Position numbers and translations under genes: made by a program. DNA of 64,000 nt, taken from contig NZ_VDND01000002.1 in the NCBI RefSeq assembly GCF_007665395.1, positions 124,001 through 188,000 of the forward strand. The letters run 5' to 3'. The notes beneath the pieces were generated by a model that had not been told where the DNA came from, did not search any database, and saw only the letters and a program-made list of their open reading frames with translations. Source of the stretch: Pseudomonas oryzihabitans. Its GTDB lineage: Bacteria > Pseudomonadota > Gammaproteobacteria > Pseudomonadales > Pseudomonadaceae. Below are positions 18,892 to 29,553 of the stretch, piece after piece; the first letter of the stretch is position 1, and every line of letters begins with the position of its first letter.

Positions 18892-19500
18892 ATGCCCCAG
18901 CTCTACCTCGCCTCCGCTTCGCCACGCCGTGCCGAACTGCTCGAACAGATCGGCGTCGCCTTCCAGAAAGTCGCCGCGACGGTCGATGAAACCCCCCATC
19001 CCGGTGAGGCGGCGGACGCCTACGTGGAGCGGCTGGCCCGCGCCAAGGCGGCCATGGGCTGGCAGGTCCTGGCTGGCGCCGCCGATGGTTGCGTGCTCGG
19101 TGCCGATACCTGCGTGGTGCTCGACGACCAGTTGCTTGGCAAACCCCGGGATCGCGCCGACGCCCTGGCCATGCTCGCGGCGCTCGGCGGGCGTCGGCAT
19201 CGGGTAGTGACCGGCGTTGCCGTCGCCGATGGCGAGCGCTGCCTGAGTCGCGTGGTGTCCGCCGAGGTGGAATTCCGCCCCCTGGCGCCCGGGGAAGGCG
19301 AGCGCTACTGGGACACCGGCGAGCCGGCCGACAAGGCGGGCAGCTATGCCATCCAGGGCGCCGGTGCGGTGTTCGTGCGTAGCCTGCACGGCAGCTACAG
19401 CACCGTCGTAGGGCTGCCGCTGTGCGAAACCGCGGAACTGCTGAGCGCTTTCGCCATCCCTTGTTGGCGGTCTATCGGACTGCCGGCCGCCCAGCCCTGA
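18892..19500 (+). CDS. Maf-family nucleoside triphosphate pyrophosphatase (YhdE type)
   Basis: 202 residues. Motifs [30 protein letters not shown] and [16 protein letters not shown] are those of Maf pyrophosphatases, which hydrolyse non-standard or excess dTTP/UTP-type nucleotides to monophosphates. Placement between mreD and rng matches yhdE in E. coli. ATG 18892 gives the expected N-terminus. It is 83 bp after mreD and 55 bp before rng and may share their transcript. Confidence 0.92.
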   Translation: MPQLYLASASPRRAELLEQIGVAFQKVAATVDETPHPGEAADAYVERLARAKAAMGWQVLAGAADGCVLGADTCVVLDDQLLGKPRDRADALAMLAALGGRRHRVVTGVAVADGERCLSRVVSAEVEFRPLAPGEGERYWDTGEPADKAGSYAIQGAGAVFVRSLHGSYSTVVGLPLCETAELLSAFAIPCWRSIGLPAAQP

Positions 19501-19555
19501 GACGCCCGGCGCCTCGGTCCTCCTTCCGCCCTTCCATGACGTGCAAGAGTCCTCC

Positions 19556-21010
19556 ATGAGCGAAGAGATCCTCATCAACATCACTCCCATGGAGTCCCGC
19601 GTCGCCGTCGTGGAAAACGGCGTGCTGCAGGAAGTGCACGTCGAACGGACGCTGAGACGCGGCATCGTCGGCAACATCTACCGCGGCCGGGTGGTGCGGG
19701 TGCTGCCGGGCATGCAGGCGGCCTTCGTCGACATCGGCCTGGCCCGCGCCGCCTTCATCCACGCCGCCGAGATCTCCCAGCGCGAAGGCGCCGCGGTGGA
19801 AAGCATCAACGCCCTGGTGCGCGAGGGGCAGACCCTGGTAGTCCAGGTCACCAAGGATCCCATCGGCACCAAGGGCGCCCGCCTCACCACCCACCTGTCG
19901 ATCCCCTCGCGCTACCTGGTCTACATGCCGCGCACCTCCCACGTCGGCATCTCGTTGAAGATCGAGGACGAAGCCGAGCGCGAACGCCTCAAGGGCATCA
20001 TGACGCGCTGCGTGGAGAGCGAGGGCATCGAGCACGAGGGCGGCTTCATCCTGCGTACCGCCGCCGAGGCGGCCCGGGAAGAGGACATCCTCGCCGACAT
20101 CCGCTACCTGCGCCGCCTCTGGCAACAGATCTCCGGCAACCTGCAGGGGCCGACGCCGGTGCCCATCTATGAGGACCTGACCCTGGCGCTGCGTGCCCTG
20201 CGCGATCTGGTCGGGCCGCGCACGGAAAAGATCCGCGTCGACAGCCGCGAGAATTTCCAGCGCATCGGCCAGTTCGTCGAGGAGCTGATGCCCGAGGTGG
20301 CGGCGCGCCTGGAGCACTATCCCGGCGAGCGGCCGATCTTCGACCTCTATGGCGTGGAAGACGAGATCCAGAAGGCCCTGGAGCGCAAGGTGCTGCTCAA
20401 GTCCGGCGGCTATCTGGTGATCGATCCCACCGAGGCCATGACCACCATCGACGTCAACACCGGGGCCTTCGTCGGCCATCGCAACCTGGAAGAGACCATC
20501 TTCAAGACCAACCTGGAGGCGGCCACCGCCATCGCCCGCCAGCTGCGGCTGCGCAACCTGGGCGGCATCATCATCATCGACTTCATCGACATGGAAGACG
20601 AGGAGCACCAGCGCCAGGTGATCCGTACCCTGGAAAAGCAGCTCGAACGCGACCACGCCAAGACCAACATCATCGGCATCACCGAGCTGGGCCTGTTGCA
20701 GATGACCCGCAAGCGCACCCGCGAGAGCCTGTCCCAGGTGCTCTGCGAGCCCTGCGCCAACTGCCAGGGCCGCGGCATCCTGCGTACCGCCGAGACCATC
20801 TGCTACGAGATCTTCCGCGAGATCCTCCGCGAGGCGCGGGCCTACCAGGCCAATTCCTACCTGGTGCTGGCCAACCAGAAGGTGGTGGATCGGCTGCTGG
20901 ACGAGGAGTCGGGCAACGTCGCCGACCTCGAAGCCTTCATCGGCCGTACCGTCAAGTTCCAGGTGGAAACCATGTATTCCCAGGAGCAGTACGATGTCGT
21001 GCTGCTCTAG
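19556..21010 (+). CDS. rng: Ribonuclease G
   Basis: 484 residues: S1 RNA-binding domain at about 38-120 (RRGIVGNIYRGRVVRVLPGMQAAFVDIGLARAAF in part), 5'-monophosphate sensor, DNase I-like catalytic region with the metal-binding Asp pair around TIDVNTGAFVG and IIIIDFIDM, and the zinc-link CEPCANCQGRG. It matures 16S rRNA 5' ends and degrades some mRNAs. MSEEILINITPMESRVAVVENG from ATG 19556 is the standard start, rather than GTG 19541. Twelve nt separate it from yhdP. Confidence 0.96.
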   Translation: MSEEILINITPMESRVAVVENGVLQEVHVERTLRRGIVGNIYRGRVVRVLPGMQAAFVDIGLARAAFIHAAEISQREGAAVESINALVREGQTLVVQVTKDPIGTKGARLTTHLSIPSRYLVYMPRTSHVGISLKIEDEAERERLKGIMTRCVESEGIEHEGGFILRTAAEAAREEDILADIRYLRRLWQQISGNLQGPTPVPIYEDLTLALRALRDLVGPRTEKIRVDSRENFQRIGQFVEELMPEVAARLEHYPGERPIFDLYGVEDEIQKALERKVLLKSGGYLVIDPTEAMTTIDVNTGAFVGHRNLEETIFKTNLEAATAIARQLRLRNLGGIIIIDFIDMEDEEHQRQVIRTLEKQLERDHAKTNIIGITELGLLQMTRKRTRESLSQVLCEPCANCQGRGILRTAETICYEIFREILREARAYQANSYLVLANQKVVDRLLDEESGNVADLEAFIGRTVKFQVETMYSQEQYDVVLL

Positions 21011-21022
21011 GTACCGCCGTTG

Positions 21023-24000
21023 ATGGCTGTGTTCAAGCGCGGCGTCCTGATCCTGGGCCTGTCGCTGCTCGCCCTGCTGACCCTCTACCTGGGACTGGGC
21101 CGGCTGCTCATGCCCTGGGTCGGCGAATACCGCAACGAGGTCGAGGCGCGCGCTGCTAGTGCGCTGGGCGAGCCGGTGCGGCTGGGGCGCCTCGAAGGGC
21201 GCTGGGCGCTGTGGAATCCGGTGCTGATCCTGCGTGACCTCACGCTGGGGCAGGGCGAAAGAACCGTGCAGCTCGATCACCTCAAGGTGGTGCCCGATGT
21301 GCTCGGCAGCCTCTGGCATCGCCAGCTGCGGCTCAAGTCGCTACAGCTCGACGGCGTCCACCTGGTATTGCAGGAAGATGCCCAGGGGCAGTGGCAGTTG
21401 CGCGGCCTGCCGCCGCGTGCCGCGGCGGCCAAGCCCTTCGATGCGGGGCCGCTGCTTGAGACCCTGGCGCGCCTGGACCATGCCAGCCTGCTGGATACCC
21501 AGCTCAGCCTGATTCCCCGGCAGGGGTCGCCAGTTACCCTCAGGTACGTCGAAGCCAGCCTGTCCCGGCAGCTGGACGGCGCCCTGCTACTGGCGAGCCG
21601 CTTCCGGCTGCCCGATGGCGGCACGGTGGCCACCCGCTTCAGTGCCAAGCCGCGGCCGGACAATTGGCGGGCCAGTGCGCTGGAGGGCTATGTCAGCCTG
21701 CCTGCCAGTGATTGGTCCCGCTGGGTGCCGGCGGACCTGACCCGGCAGTGGCAACTGCGGCGCGCCCAGGCCGAAGGCGAACTCTGGTTCGCCTGGGCGG
21801 AAGGCCGCTTGCAGCGGTCCCATCTGCGGCTGAAGGCCAAGGAACTGACGCTCGCCTATGCCGACCACCCGGAGGTACGGCTGGCGGCAGTGACGCTGGA
21901 CGCTGCCCAACAGGCGGCCGACGCCGGTCGCTACCAGGGCGCGCTGGCGCTGCAGGCGCAACTCGATGGCCAGCCCCTGGCAGGCCGCTATGCCCTGGCC
22001 TACGACAGCAACGCCCAGCACCTGCAGCTGCGCGGCGACCAGCTCGATCTCCGGCAGGCCGGACGGCTGGTGCGGGATCTCGCCCCCTTGCCAGCGCCGG
22101 TGGCCCAGGCGCTCCAGGCCCTGGCGCCCCATGGCCAGCTGCGTAATCTCAATGCCGATCTCTATCCGCAGAAGCCCCCGCGTGAGCGCCTCACCTACGC
22201 GACCAACCTGGAGCGGGTAGGCTTTGCGGCCTATCGCGGCGCGCCGGCTGCCGACGGCGTCACCGGCAGCCTGAGCGGCGGTCTCGGCGGCGGAGAACTG
22301 CGCCTCGACACCACCGACTTCCTGCTGCACCTCAGCGACCTCTTTCCCGAGCCCTGGCGCTATCGCACCGCCAAGGCGCTCCTGACCTGGAGCCTCGACG
22401 ACCAGCGCTTCACCCTCGGCAGTGCTCTGATGCAGGTCACCGGGCCGGAAGGCGCGGCCAGTGGCGACATGCACATCCAGCTGGGCCTGCATCCGGAGGT
22501 GGACAGCTACATGGACCTGCGCGTCGGCCTCAAGGACGGCGATGCCAGCTATACCCGCAAGTACCTGCCGACCAAGCTGCCGGCGACGGATTTCAGCCCG
22601 GAGCTCGCCCAGTGGCTGAGCACCGCCATCGTCGGCGGGCGGATCGACGAAGGCATCTACCAGTACCAGGGTTCCCTGCGCCACGGCTCGCCGGCGCATT
22701 CGCGCACCATGAGCCTGTTCTTCCGGGTGCACGACGCCCAGCTGGCCTATCAACCTGGCTGGCCCGCCCTGCGCGAAGCCCGCGGCGACGTCTTCATCGA
22801 AAGCGACGGGGTCAAGGTCCAGGTGCCGGAGGGGCGCATCCTCGATACCCGGGTACGCGACGTCGAGGCGCGCATCTCGTTGTTGCACGATGGCAGCGTG
22901 CCCCACCTGCGCCTCGCCGCGCGGCTCGACAGCAGCGTGCGCGATGGCTTGAAGATCCTCCAGGAAACGCCATTGCCGACCGCCAAGGTCTTCGCCGGCT
23001 GGAAGGGCGAGGGCGCCCTCCCCAACAGTGGCCTGAACCTGGATATTCCCCTGGCCAAGGGCCAGCCACCGGTGGTGGTGGTCGACCTGACCCCGGACAA
23101 GGCCCGCCTGGAATTGGCGGATCCCAAGCTGGTCCTGACCGACCTGCGCGGCACCTTTCGCTACGATACCCGCAGTGGTCTGAGCGCCCCGGATATCCAG
23201 GCCCGTGCCTTCGATCAGCCCATCCGCGGCCAGGCCCTGGCCGAGGGCAAGGCCGACCAGCCCCGCACCCGCCTGGTGGTGGACGGCCGCGTCGACGTGG
23301 ACCAGCTGGCGCGCTGGCTGGGCAGCGAAGGACGCCCCCTGCCAGCGCGTGGCCTGCTGGGCTATCGCCTCGGCCTGACCCTGGCCGACCACAGCGAGCT
23401 GGCCGTCACCTCGGATCTGCGCGGGGTGACCATCGACCTGCCGGCGCCCTTCGGCAAGAAGGCCGACGACAGCCGCGAAGGCTTCTTCAGCCTGGGCCTG
23501 GATGACGGCGAACGGCGGGTGGAGGCGACCTACAAGGGCGTCGCCGATGCCGTGCTGCTGCTCGATCCCGCCGCCATCGCCAAGGGCCGTGGCGAGATCG
23601 TGCTGGGCGGCGGCACCGCCAACCTGCCGGCCAGCCCCGGCTACGACCTGCGGGGCCAGCTGGAGGAATTCGACCTGGCTGCCTGGCAGGACGTCTACCA
23701 GCGCTATGTCGCCGGCAGCCCCGGCGGCAGTGGTGGCGCAGGGCAGGGGGGCCGCAACCTGCCGGACGTCTCCAGTCTCGGGCGCGGCGATCTCAGCGTC
23801 GGGCGCTTCCTGGCGTTCGGCCAGCAGATCGACAACCTGCGGCTCACCTACGAGCCGCAGGACAGTGCCTGGCAACTGGGGCTGGCCAGCCAGACCATCG
23901 CCGGACAGGTGCGCATACCGCGGCAGACCGGGCAGCCGATCGACATCAACCTGCAGCACCTGCGGATCCCCCAGACACCGGCCGATCCCTCGGTGGAAAG

Positions 24001-24859
24001 CGACGCCCCCCGTCCCGACCCCCTGGCCGACGTGGATCCGCGCAAGCTGCCGGCGCTCAACCTGGCCATCGATCGGCTGGAGCTGGGTGGCCGACTGGTC
24101 GGCGCCCAGCGCCTGCAGGTGCGGCCGTCGCCCGCTGGCGCCAATTTCAATGCCCTGGACCTCGACCTGCGTGGGCTCAAGGTCCAGGGTGCCCTGCGCT
24201 GGGAAGGCGCGCCGGGCGCGACCCACAGTTACTACCAGGGGCGCCTGTCGGGCGGCAACGTCGCCGACATCCTGCTGGGCTGGAATTTCGCCTCCAGCGT
24301 GACCAGCCGCGATTTTCGCCTGGACGCCCGGGTTGACTGGCCTGGCTCGCCCGCCTACGTGGCCCTGGCGCGGCTCAATGGCAGCCTCGATGCGCGCTTC
24401 CACGACGGCCAGCTACGCCAGGTGGAGGGCACGGCCTCGGCATTGCGCATCTTCGGCCTGCTCAATTTCGAATCCATCCGCCGCCGCCTGCGGCTGGATT
24501 TCTCCGACCTGTTCGGCAAGGGCCTGAGCTACGACAGCATCACCGGCCTGCTCGACGCCGACCAGGGCGCCTTCCGCACGCGCAAGCCCATCAGCCTGAG
24601 CGGGCCGGGTGCGGAAATGAGCCTGCAGGGGTTGCTGGACATGGCCAGCAATCGCGTCGACGCCAATCTCAAGGTGGGACTGCCGGTCAGCAACTCCCTG
24701 CCGCTGGCGGCCCTGATCGCCGGCGCACCGGCCATCGGCGGCGCACTGTTCATCGTCGACCGGCTGATCGGCGACCGCATCACCCGCATGGCCAGCATCA
24801 ACTACCACATCGAAGGGCCCTGGCAGAATCCCACCATGACCACCGGCAAGCGCGATTGA
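21023..24859 (+). CDS. yhdP: YhdP-family AsmA-like envelope protein (TIGR02099)
   Basis: 1278 residues, close to the usual family size. A single N-terminal membrane anchor (about 8-30) is followed by a long periplasmic body rich in beta-strand, with AsmA_2-type C-terminal repeats (for example SGPGAEMSLQGLLDMASNRVDANLKVGLPVSNSLPLAAL). By family it is a groove-like bridge that moves phospholipids to the outer membrane; TamB and YhdP act together in E. coli. Located directly after rng as in other gammaproteobacteria. ATG 21023 is chosen over TTG 21020. Confidence 0.92.
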   Translation: MAVFKRGVLILGLSLLALLTLYLGLGRLLMPWVGEYRNEVEARAASALGEPVRLGRLEGRWALWNPVLILRDLTLGQGERTVQLDHLKVVPDVLGSLWHRQLRLKSLQLDGVHLVLQEDAQGQWQLRGLPPRAAAAKPFDAGPLLETLARLDHASLLDTQLSLIPRQGSPVTLRYVEASLSRQLDGALLLASRFRLPDGGTVATRFSAKPRPDNWRASALEGYVSLPASDWSRWVPADLTRQWQLRRAQAEGELWFAWAEGRLQRSHLRLKAKELTLAYADHPEVRLAAVTLDAAQQAADAGRYQGALALQAQLDGQPLAGRYALAYDSNAQHLQLRGDQLDLRQAGRLVRDLAPLPAPVAQALQALAPHGQLRNLNADLYPQKPPRERLTYATNLERVGFAAYRGAPAADGVTGSLSGGLGGGELRLDTTDFLLHLSDLFPEPWRYRTAKALLTWSLDDQRFTLGSALMQVTGPEGAASGDMHIQLGLHPEVDSYMDLRVGLKDGDASYTRKYLPTKLPATDFSPELAQWLSTAIVGGRIDEGIYQYQGSLRHGSPAHSRTMSLFFRVHDAQLAYQPGWPALREARGDVFIESDGVKVQVPEGRILDTRVRDVEARISLLHDGSVPHLRLAARLDSSVRDGLKILQETPLPTAKVFAGWKGEGALPNSGLNLDIPLAKGQPPVVVVDLTPDKARLELADPKLVLTDLRGTFRYDTRSGLSAPDIQARAFDQPIRGQALAEGKADQPRTRLVVDGRVDVDQLARWLGSEGRPLPARGLLGYRLGLTLADHSELAVTSDLRGVTIDLPAPFGKKADDSREGFFSLGLDDGERRVEATYKGVADAVLLLDPAAIAKGRGEIVLGGGTANLPASPGYDLRGQLEEFDLAAWQDVYQRYVAGSPGGSGGAGQGGRNLPDVSSLGRGDLSVGRFLAFGQQIDNLRLTYEPQDSAWQLGLASQTIAGQVRIPRQTGQPIDINLQHLRIPQTPADPSVESDAPRPDPLADVDPRKLPALNLAIDRLELGGRLVGAQRLQVRPSPAGANFNALDLDLRGLKVQGALRWEGAPGATHSYYQGRLSGGNVADILLGWNFASSVTSRDFRLDARVDWPGSPAYVALARLNGSLDARFHDGQLRQVEGTASALRIFGLLNFESIRRRLRLDFSDLFGKGLSYDSITGLLDADQGAFRTRKPISLSGPGAEMSLQGLLDMASNRVDANLKVGLPVSNSLPLAALIAGAPAIGGALFIVDRLIGDRITRMASINYHIEGPWQNPTMTTGKRD

Positions 24860-24917
24860 CCGTTGCCCTGCGGCCGCACCGCTGCTTAGCATGGGCGATC
24901 CTGTCTGGAGTGCCCGC

Positions 24918-25754
24918 ATGTCCATAGCCATACTGCAGATGGTCAGCGGCCCCGCGGTGGCGAGCAATCTGCGCGCCGCCGAGCGGCTGCTGGAACGCGC
25001 CGCCGGCGCCGGTGCGCGCCTGGCGGTGCTGCCGGAGAACTTCGTCGCCATCGGCCATCCCGCGCCCGCCGAACTGGCGCGGGCGGAGGCGCTCGGCCAG
25101 GGCGAGATCCTGCCCTGGCTGTCCAGCCAGGCGCGCGAGCTGGGGCTCTGGCTGCTCGCCGGGACCCTGCCGCTGCTGCCCGACGGCGCCACCGCGGGCA
25201 AGCCCTGCGCCTGTTCGCTGCTGTTCGACGACCAGGGCCGCCGCGTGGCGCGCTACGACAAGCTGCATCTGTTCGACGCCGACGTCAGCGACAGCCACGG
25301 CAGCTACCGCGAATCCGATCACTATGCCGCCGGCGAGACCCTCACGGTGGTGGATACCCCGGTCGGTCGCCTGGGCCTGACGGTGTGCTACGACCTGCGC
25401 TTTCCCGAACTCTACGGCGCCCTGCGCGCGGCCGGTGCGGAACTGATCAGCGCGCCCTCGGCCTTCACCGTGCCGACCGGCCAGGCCCATTGGGAGCTGC
25501 TGCTGCGCGCCCGCGCGGTGGAGACCCAGAGCTATCTGCTGGGCGCCGCCCAGGGCGGCATCCATGCCAATGGGCGCACCACCTGGGGTCATGCCATGGC
25601 GGTGGATCCCTGGGGCGAGGTGCTCGCCGTGCAGGCCAGCGGTGAGGCCGTCCTGCTCATCGAGCGCGATGCCGAGCGCCAGGCCGAGTTGCGGCGACGA
25701 ATGCCGGTGCAGCAGCACCGCCGCTTCGCGCCCGCGCGCCTGGCCGGTCACTAG
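24918..25754 (+). CDS. Nitrilase-superfamily carbon-nitrogen hydrolase
   Basis: 278 residues with the catalytic triad visible: E40 (VLPENF), K115 (YDKLHLFD) and C157 (VCYDLRFPE). This is the branch including Nit1/omega-amidase and deaminated glutathione amidase (YbeM). In other organisms such enzymes clear deaminated glutathione; the exact substrate here is inferred. ATG 24918 is backed by GGAG 8 nt upstream. Conserved order yhdP-hydrolase-tldD is known in Pseudomonas. Confidence 0.9.
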   Translation: MSIAILQMVSGPAVASNLRAAERLLERAAGAGARLAVLPENFVAIGHPAPAELARAEALGQGEILPWLSSQARELGLWLLAGTLPLLPDGATAGKPCACSLLFDDQGRRVARYDKLHLFDADVSDSHGSYRESDHYAAGETLTVVDTPVGRLGLTVCYDLRFPELYGALRAAGAELISAPSAFTVPTGQAHWELLLRARAVETQSYLLGAAQGGIHANGRTTWGHAMAVDPWGEVLAVQASGEAVLLIERDAERQAELRRRMPVQQHRRFAPARLAGH

Positions 25755-25882
25755 AGGCCGAACGGCAATGACGGCCATTGGTCATTTCCATCAGGGACCC
25801 GAGACTTCCGCGAGTAGGCTAGAGGCCAGCTCGCGACCCTTTCATCGTTCCGACGCCCGCGATGGCGTCGTCTGGAGTTTCC

Positions 25883-27328
25883 ATGAGTGATTACCTGAAT
25901 AGCGTCGGCGCGGCCTTGCTGGCACCCGGCGGGCTGGCGGTGGATGACCTGCAACCGGTGCTGCAGCGCCTGGCCGGTCCCGGCATCGATGCCGCCGACC
26001 TGTACTTCCAGAGCGTCGTCTCCGAGTCCTGGCTGCTGGAAGACGGCATCGTCAAGGAAGGCGGCTTCCACCTCGACCAGGGGGTCGGGGTGCGGGCGCT
26101 GTCCGGCGAGAAGACCGGCTTCGCCTACAGCAACGCCATCACCGGCGAGGCGCTGGACCTGGCGGCCCAGGCGGCGCGCTCCATTTCCCGCAGCGGCACC
26201 GAGGGGCGGGTCCAGGCGTTTCGCGCGGTGGAGCCGGCGCAACGCCTCTATGGCCAGGACAATCCCCTGGATGTGCTGGATCGCGCCACCAAGGTCACCT
26301 TCCTGCAGCAGCTGGACGAGGCCACCCGCGCCCTGGATCCACGCATCCAGCAGGTCACCATCAGCCTGGCCGGCGTCTGGGAGCGCACCCTGGTGGCCGC
26401 GGTCGACGGCACCCTGGCGGCCGATGTCCGCCCGCTGGTAAGGCTGGGCGTCAGCGTCATCGTCGAGCAGAACGGCCGTCGTGAAAGAGGCAACAGTGGC
26501 GGTGGTGGCCGTTGCGACTACCGCTATTTCCAGAGCGACGACCGCGCCCTGGGCTATGCCCGCGAAGCGGTGCGCCAGGCGCTGGTCAATCTCGAGGCCA
26601 GCGCGGCGCCGGCCGGTACCCTGCCGGTGGTGCTGGGCGCCGGCTGGTCCGGTGTATTGCTGCACGAGGCGGTCGGCCATGGCCTGGAGGGCGACTTCAA
26701 CCGCAAGGGCAGCTCCAACTACAGCGGCCAGCTCGGCCGCCAGGTGGCGTCCTCGCTGTGCACCATCGTCGACGACGGCACCCTGCCGGATCGCCGTGGC
26801 TCGCTGTCCATCGACGACGAGGGCACCCCCAGCGGCTACAACGTGCTGATCGAGAACGGCATCCTCAAGGGCTACATGCAGGACAAGCTCAATGCCCGGC
26901 TGATGGGCGTGGCGCCCACCGGCAATGGCCGCCGGGAATCCTATGCCCACCTGCCCATGCCGCGCATGACCAACACCTACATGCTCGCCGGCCAGAGCGA
27001 TCCGGCCGAGATCATCGCCTCGGTGGAGAAGGGCATCTATTGCGCCAGCCTGGGCGGCGGCCAGGTGGACATCACCAGCGGCAAGTTCGTTTTCACCACC
27101 AACGAGGCCTACCTCATCGAGAACGGCAAGCTCGGCCGTCCGGTGAAGGGCGCCACCCTGATCGGCAACGGTCCCGAGGTGATGAACCGGGTATCCATGG
27201 TCGGCAACGACCTGGCCCTGGATGCCGGGGTAGGGACCTGCGGCAAGGACGGCCAGTCACTGCCGGTGGGCGTCGGTCAGCCGACCCTGAAGATCGATGC
27301 CATCACCGTGGGCGGTACCGGCGCCTGA
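25883..27328 (+). CDS. tldD: Metalloprotease TldD
   Basis: 481 residues. The metal-binding HExxxH motif is H261-E-A-V-G-H, with LEGD beyond it. The Gly-rich surroundings and [14 protein letters not shown] are hallmarks of TldD. TldD pairs with TldE (PmbA, gene 27981-29330) to form a protease that trims peptides such as microcin B17 and CcdA; natural substrates in pseudomonads are unclear. ATG 25883 gives the family start MSDYLNSVG. It is followed by convergent yjgA. Confidence 0.95.
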   Translation: MSDYLNSVGAALLAPGGLAVDDLQPVLQRLAGPGIDAADLYFQSVVSESWLLEDGIVKEGGFHLDQGVGVRALSGEKTGFAYSNAITGEALDLAAQAARSISRSGTEGRVQAFRAVEPAQRLYGQDNPLDVLDRATKVTFLQQLDEATRALDPRIQQVTISLAGVWERTLVAAVDGTLAADVRPLVRLGVSVIVEQNGRRERGNSGGGGRCDYRYFQSDDRALGYAREAVRQALVNLEASAAPAGTLPVVLGAGWSGVLLHEAVGHGLEGDFNRKGSSNYSGQLGRQVASSLCTIVDDGTLPDRRGSLSIDDEGTPSGYNVLIENGILKGYMQDKLNARLMGVAPTGNGRRESYAHLPMPRMTNTYMLAGQSDPAEIIASVEKGIYCASLGGGQVDITSGKFVFTTNEAYLIENGKLGRPVKGATLIGNGPEVMNRVSMVGNDLALDAGVGTCGKDGQSLPVGVGQPTLKIDAITVGGTGA

Positions 27329-27363
27329 TGGGTGCGCCGGCCGTGGCCATGACCGACGGAGGC

Positions 27364-27888
27364 CTAGCGCAGACCGCGCTGGGTCTCGTCGAGGGTGCGG
27401 ATGTACTTGAAGACCTTGCGCGCCGCCGCCGGCGGCTTGTTGTGCGCCGCCTCGTGCTGGGCATGCCGCACCAGGCCACGCAGATGCTGGCGATCGGTCT
27501 CCGGGTAAAGTGCCACGAAGGCTTCCAGCGCCGCATCGCCCTCGGCGATCAGGCGGTCGCGCCAGCGCTCCAGGGCATGGAAACGCTCGTTGTACTGCCG
27601 GGTGGAGCTGTCCATCTGGTCGACCAGCGCCAGGATGGCCTCCAGGTCCTGGTCGCGCATCAGCTTGCCCAGGTACTGGATATGCCGTTTGCGCGCGATG
27701 TGCGTCTTGTGCTTGGGCGCCTCCGCCAGCGCCTTGCGCAGCGGATCGGTCAGCGGCAGGCGGTCCAGCTGTTCGGCCGGCAGCCCGGCCAGGCGTTCGC
27801 CCAGCTCCTGCAGCGCGTGCAGCTCGCGCTTGACCTGCGTCTTGCTCTTTTCGCCCAGCGGCGCGTCGTCGTCGTAAGAATCAACCAT
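27364..27888 (-). CDS. yjgA: Ribosome-associated protein YjgA/DarP
   Basis: 174 residues. Basic and helical, with the family segments [41 protein letters not shown] and [22 protein letters not shown]. It associates with late 50S subunit precursors and helps peptidyl-transferase-centre maturation. On the opposite strand between tldD and pmbA, a stable arrangement in Pseudomonas. Confidence 0.94.
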   Translation of the reverse strand: MVDSYDDDAPLGEKSKTQVKRELHALQELGERLAGLPAEQLDRLPLTDPLRKALAEAPKHKTHIARKRHIQYLGKLMRDQDLEAILALVDQMDSSTRQYNERFHALERWRDRLIAEGDAALEAFVALYPETDRQHLRGLVRHAQHEAAHNKPPAAARKVFKYIRTLDETQRGLR

Positions 27889-27980
27889 GAACTATGGGGT
27901 CCAGCTAAGAATGGGCGCCATCATAACGAGTTGCCGCACGGTTGTCCGGCCTGGCCGGCGCCGTCCGTAAGGAGAACGTC

Positions 27981-29330
27981 ATGAATCGCAACGCCGCCGT
28001 GGGTCCCGCCGCGCTACCCGAATTGCGCGAACAGGTCGAAGCCATCCTCGCCGAGGCCCGGCGCCAGGGTGCCAGTGCTGGTGAAGTGGCCGTCTCGGTC
28101 GACCAGGGCTTGTCGACCTCGGTGCGCAAGGGCGAGGTGGAGACGGTCGAGTTCAATCGCGACCAGGGCTTCGGCATCACCCTCTACGCCGGCCAGCGCA
28201 AGGGCTCGGCCAGCACCTCCGCCACCGGCCCGGAGGCGATCCGCGAAACCGTGGCGGCGGCCCTGGCCATCGCCAAGCACACCTCGGAGGATCCCTGCGC
28301 GGGCCTGGCCGACGCCGAGTTGATGGCGCGCGGCGAGCTGCCCGATCTCGACCTCTACCACCCCTGGGACATCACCCCCGAGCAGGCCATCGAGCAGGCC
28401 CTGGCCTGCGAAGCCGCGGCCTACGCCGCCGACAGCCGCATCGGCAATGCCGACGGCACCACCCTCAATACCCACCAGAGCTGCCGGGTCTATGGCAACA
28501 GCCACGGCTTCGTCGGCGGCTACGCCAGCACCCGCCACAGCCTCAGTTGCGTGATGATCGCCGGCACCGGCGAGGCCATGCAGCGCGACTACTACTACGA
28601 CGTCAGTCGCCTGGGCAGCGGGCTGATGAGCGCCGAGGAGATCGGCCGCCGCGCCGCCGAGCGTGCCGTGAGTCGCCTGGGCGCGCGTCCCGTGCCCACC
28701 GCCAAGGTCCCGGTACTCTTTTCGCCGGAAATGGCCGCCGGCCTGTTCGGCACCTTTCTCGCCGCCATTTCCGGCGGCAACCTCTACCGCAAGTCGTCCT
28801 TCCTCGAAGGCGCCCTGGGTCAGCAGGTGTTTCCCGACTGGCTGACCCTGGACGAGCGGCCGCACCTGCCGCGCGCCCTGGGCAGCGCCGCCTTCGACGG
28901 CGAGGGCCTGGCCACCTACGCCAAGCCCTTCGTCGAGAACGGCCAACTGGTGTCCTATGTGCTCGGCAGCTATTCGGCGCGCAAGCTGGGGCTCAAGAGC
29001 ACCGCTAATGCCGGCGGCGTGCACAACCTGCACGTCAGCCACGGCACGGCCGACCAGGCCGAGCTGATCCGCCAGATGGGCACGGGCTTCCTGGTCACGG
29101 AAATGATGGGGCAGGGCACCAACCTGGTCACCGGTGACTATTCCCGCGGCGCCGGTGGTTTCTGGATCGAGAATGGCGAGATCCAGTTTCCGGTCCAGGA
29201 GGTCACCATCGCCGGTCGGCTGGGCGACATGTTCCGCCAGATCGTGGCGGTCGGCAGTGATGTCGAACACCGCGGCAGCCTGCGTACCGGCTCGGTGCTG
29301 ATCGAGGGCATGACCCTCGCCGGTAGCTGA
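27981..29330 (+). CDS. pmbA: Metalloprotease-partner protein PmbA (TldE)
   Basis: 449 residues. Fold and motifs of PmbA: SVDQGLSTSVRKGEVETVEFNRDQGFGITLY near the N-terminus and LFSPEMAAGLFGTFLAAISGG; it has no HExxxH site, so catalysis relies on TldD. Together they mature ribosomally made peptides. AAGGAG precedes ATG 27981, which settles the start against an upstream extension. It diverges from yjgA. Confidence 0.95.
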   Translation: MNRNAAVGPAALPELREQVEAILAEARRQGASAGEVAVSVDQGLSTSVRKGEVETVEFNRDQGFGITLYAGQRKGSASTSATGPEAIRETVAAALAIAKHTSEDPCAGLADAELMARGELPDLDLYHPWDITPEQAIEQALACEAAAYAADSRIGNADGTTLNTHQSCRVYGNSHGFVGGYASTRHSLSCVMIAGTGEAMQRDYYYDVSRLGSGLMSAEEIGRRAAERAVSRLGARPVPTAKVPVLFSPEMAAGLFGTFLAAISGGNLYRKSSFLEGALGQQVFPDWLTLDERPHLPRALGSAAFDGEGLATYAKPFVENGQLVSYVLGSYSARKLGLKSTANAGGVHNLHVSHGTADQAELIRQMGTGFLVTEMMGQGTNLVTGDYSRGAGGFWIENGEIQFPVQEVTIAGRLGDMFRQIVAVGSDVEHRGSLRTGSVLIEGMTLAGS

Positions 29331-29403
29331 AAACGACACCGGGGGAGTCGTCGCGAGAAAATCCGGTCGAATTCGAGACAGCTCACCCCGTTACTCGTTA
29401 GTA

Positions 29404-29422
29404 TCCTAGCAATGCACTAGGA
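29404..29422. promoter_or_regulatory. Palindrome in the sodA upstream region
   Basis: TCCTAG and CTAGGA are perfect 6-bp arms around a 7-bp spacer, 131 bp before the sodA ATG. CTAG is a rare tetranucleotide in bacterial DNA, so two copies this close are noticeable. It may be an operator; no regulator is assigned. Confidence 0.3.
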
Positions 29423-29553
29423 CATCGCCCGCGCGGTCGGATCCCTCGACCGAACGGGCCTGCGGTCAGTCGGGGCGTTACCGCGCCCCAGCCGTACTTC
29501 CCGCCGCCTCGCCGTGGCGGGTCCACACCAAAGCCACCATGGAGACAATCCGC

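Noticed and set aside
19472-21319. 615-codon minus-strand frame opposite rng
   Set aside because: Shadow of rng; low-complexity translation and no start signal.
21587-24403. 938-codon open frame on the minus strand inside yhdP
   Set aside because: It mirrors the codon pattern of a very GC-rich gene on the other strand; its translation is Gly/Gln/His/Val-rich with no domain, and it has no ribosome-binding site.
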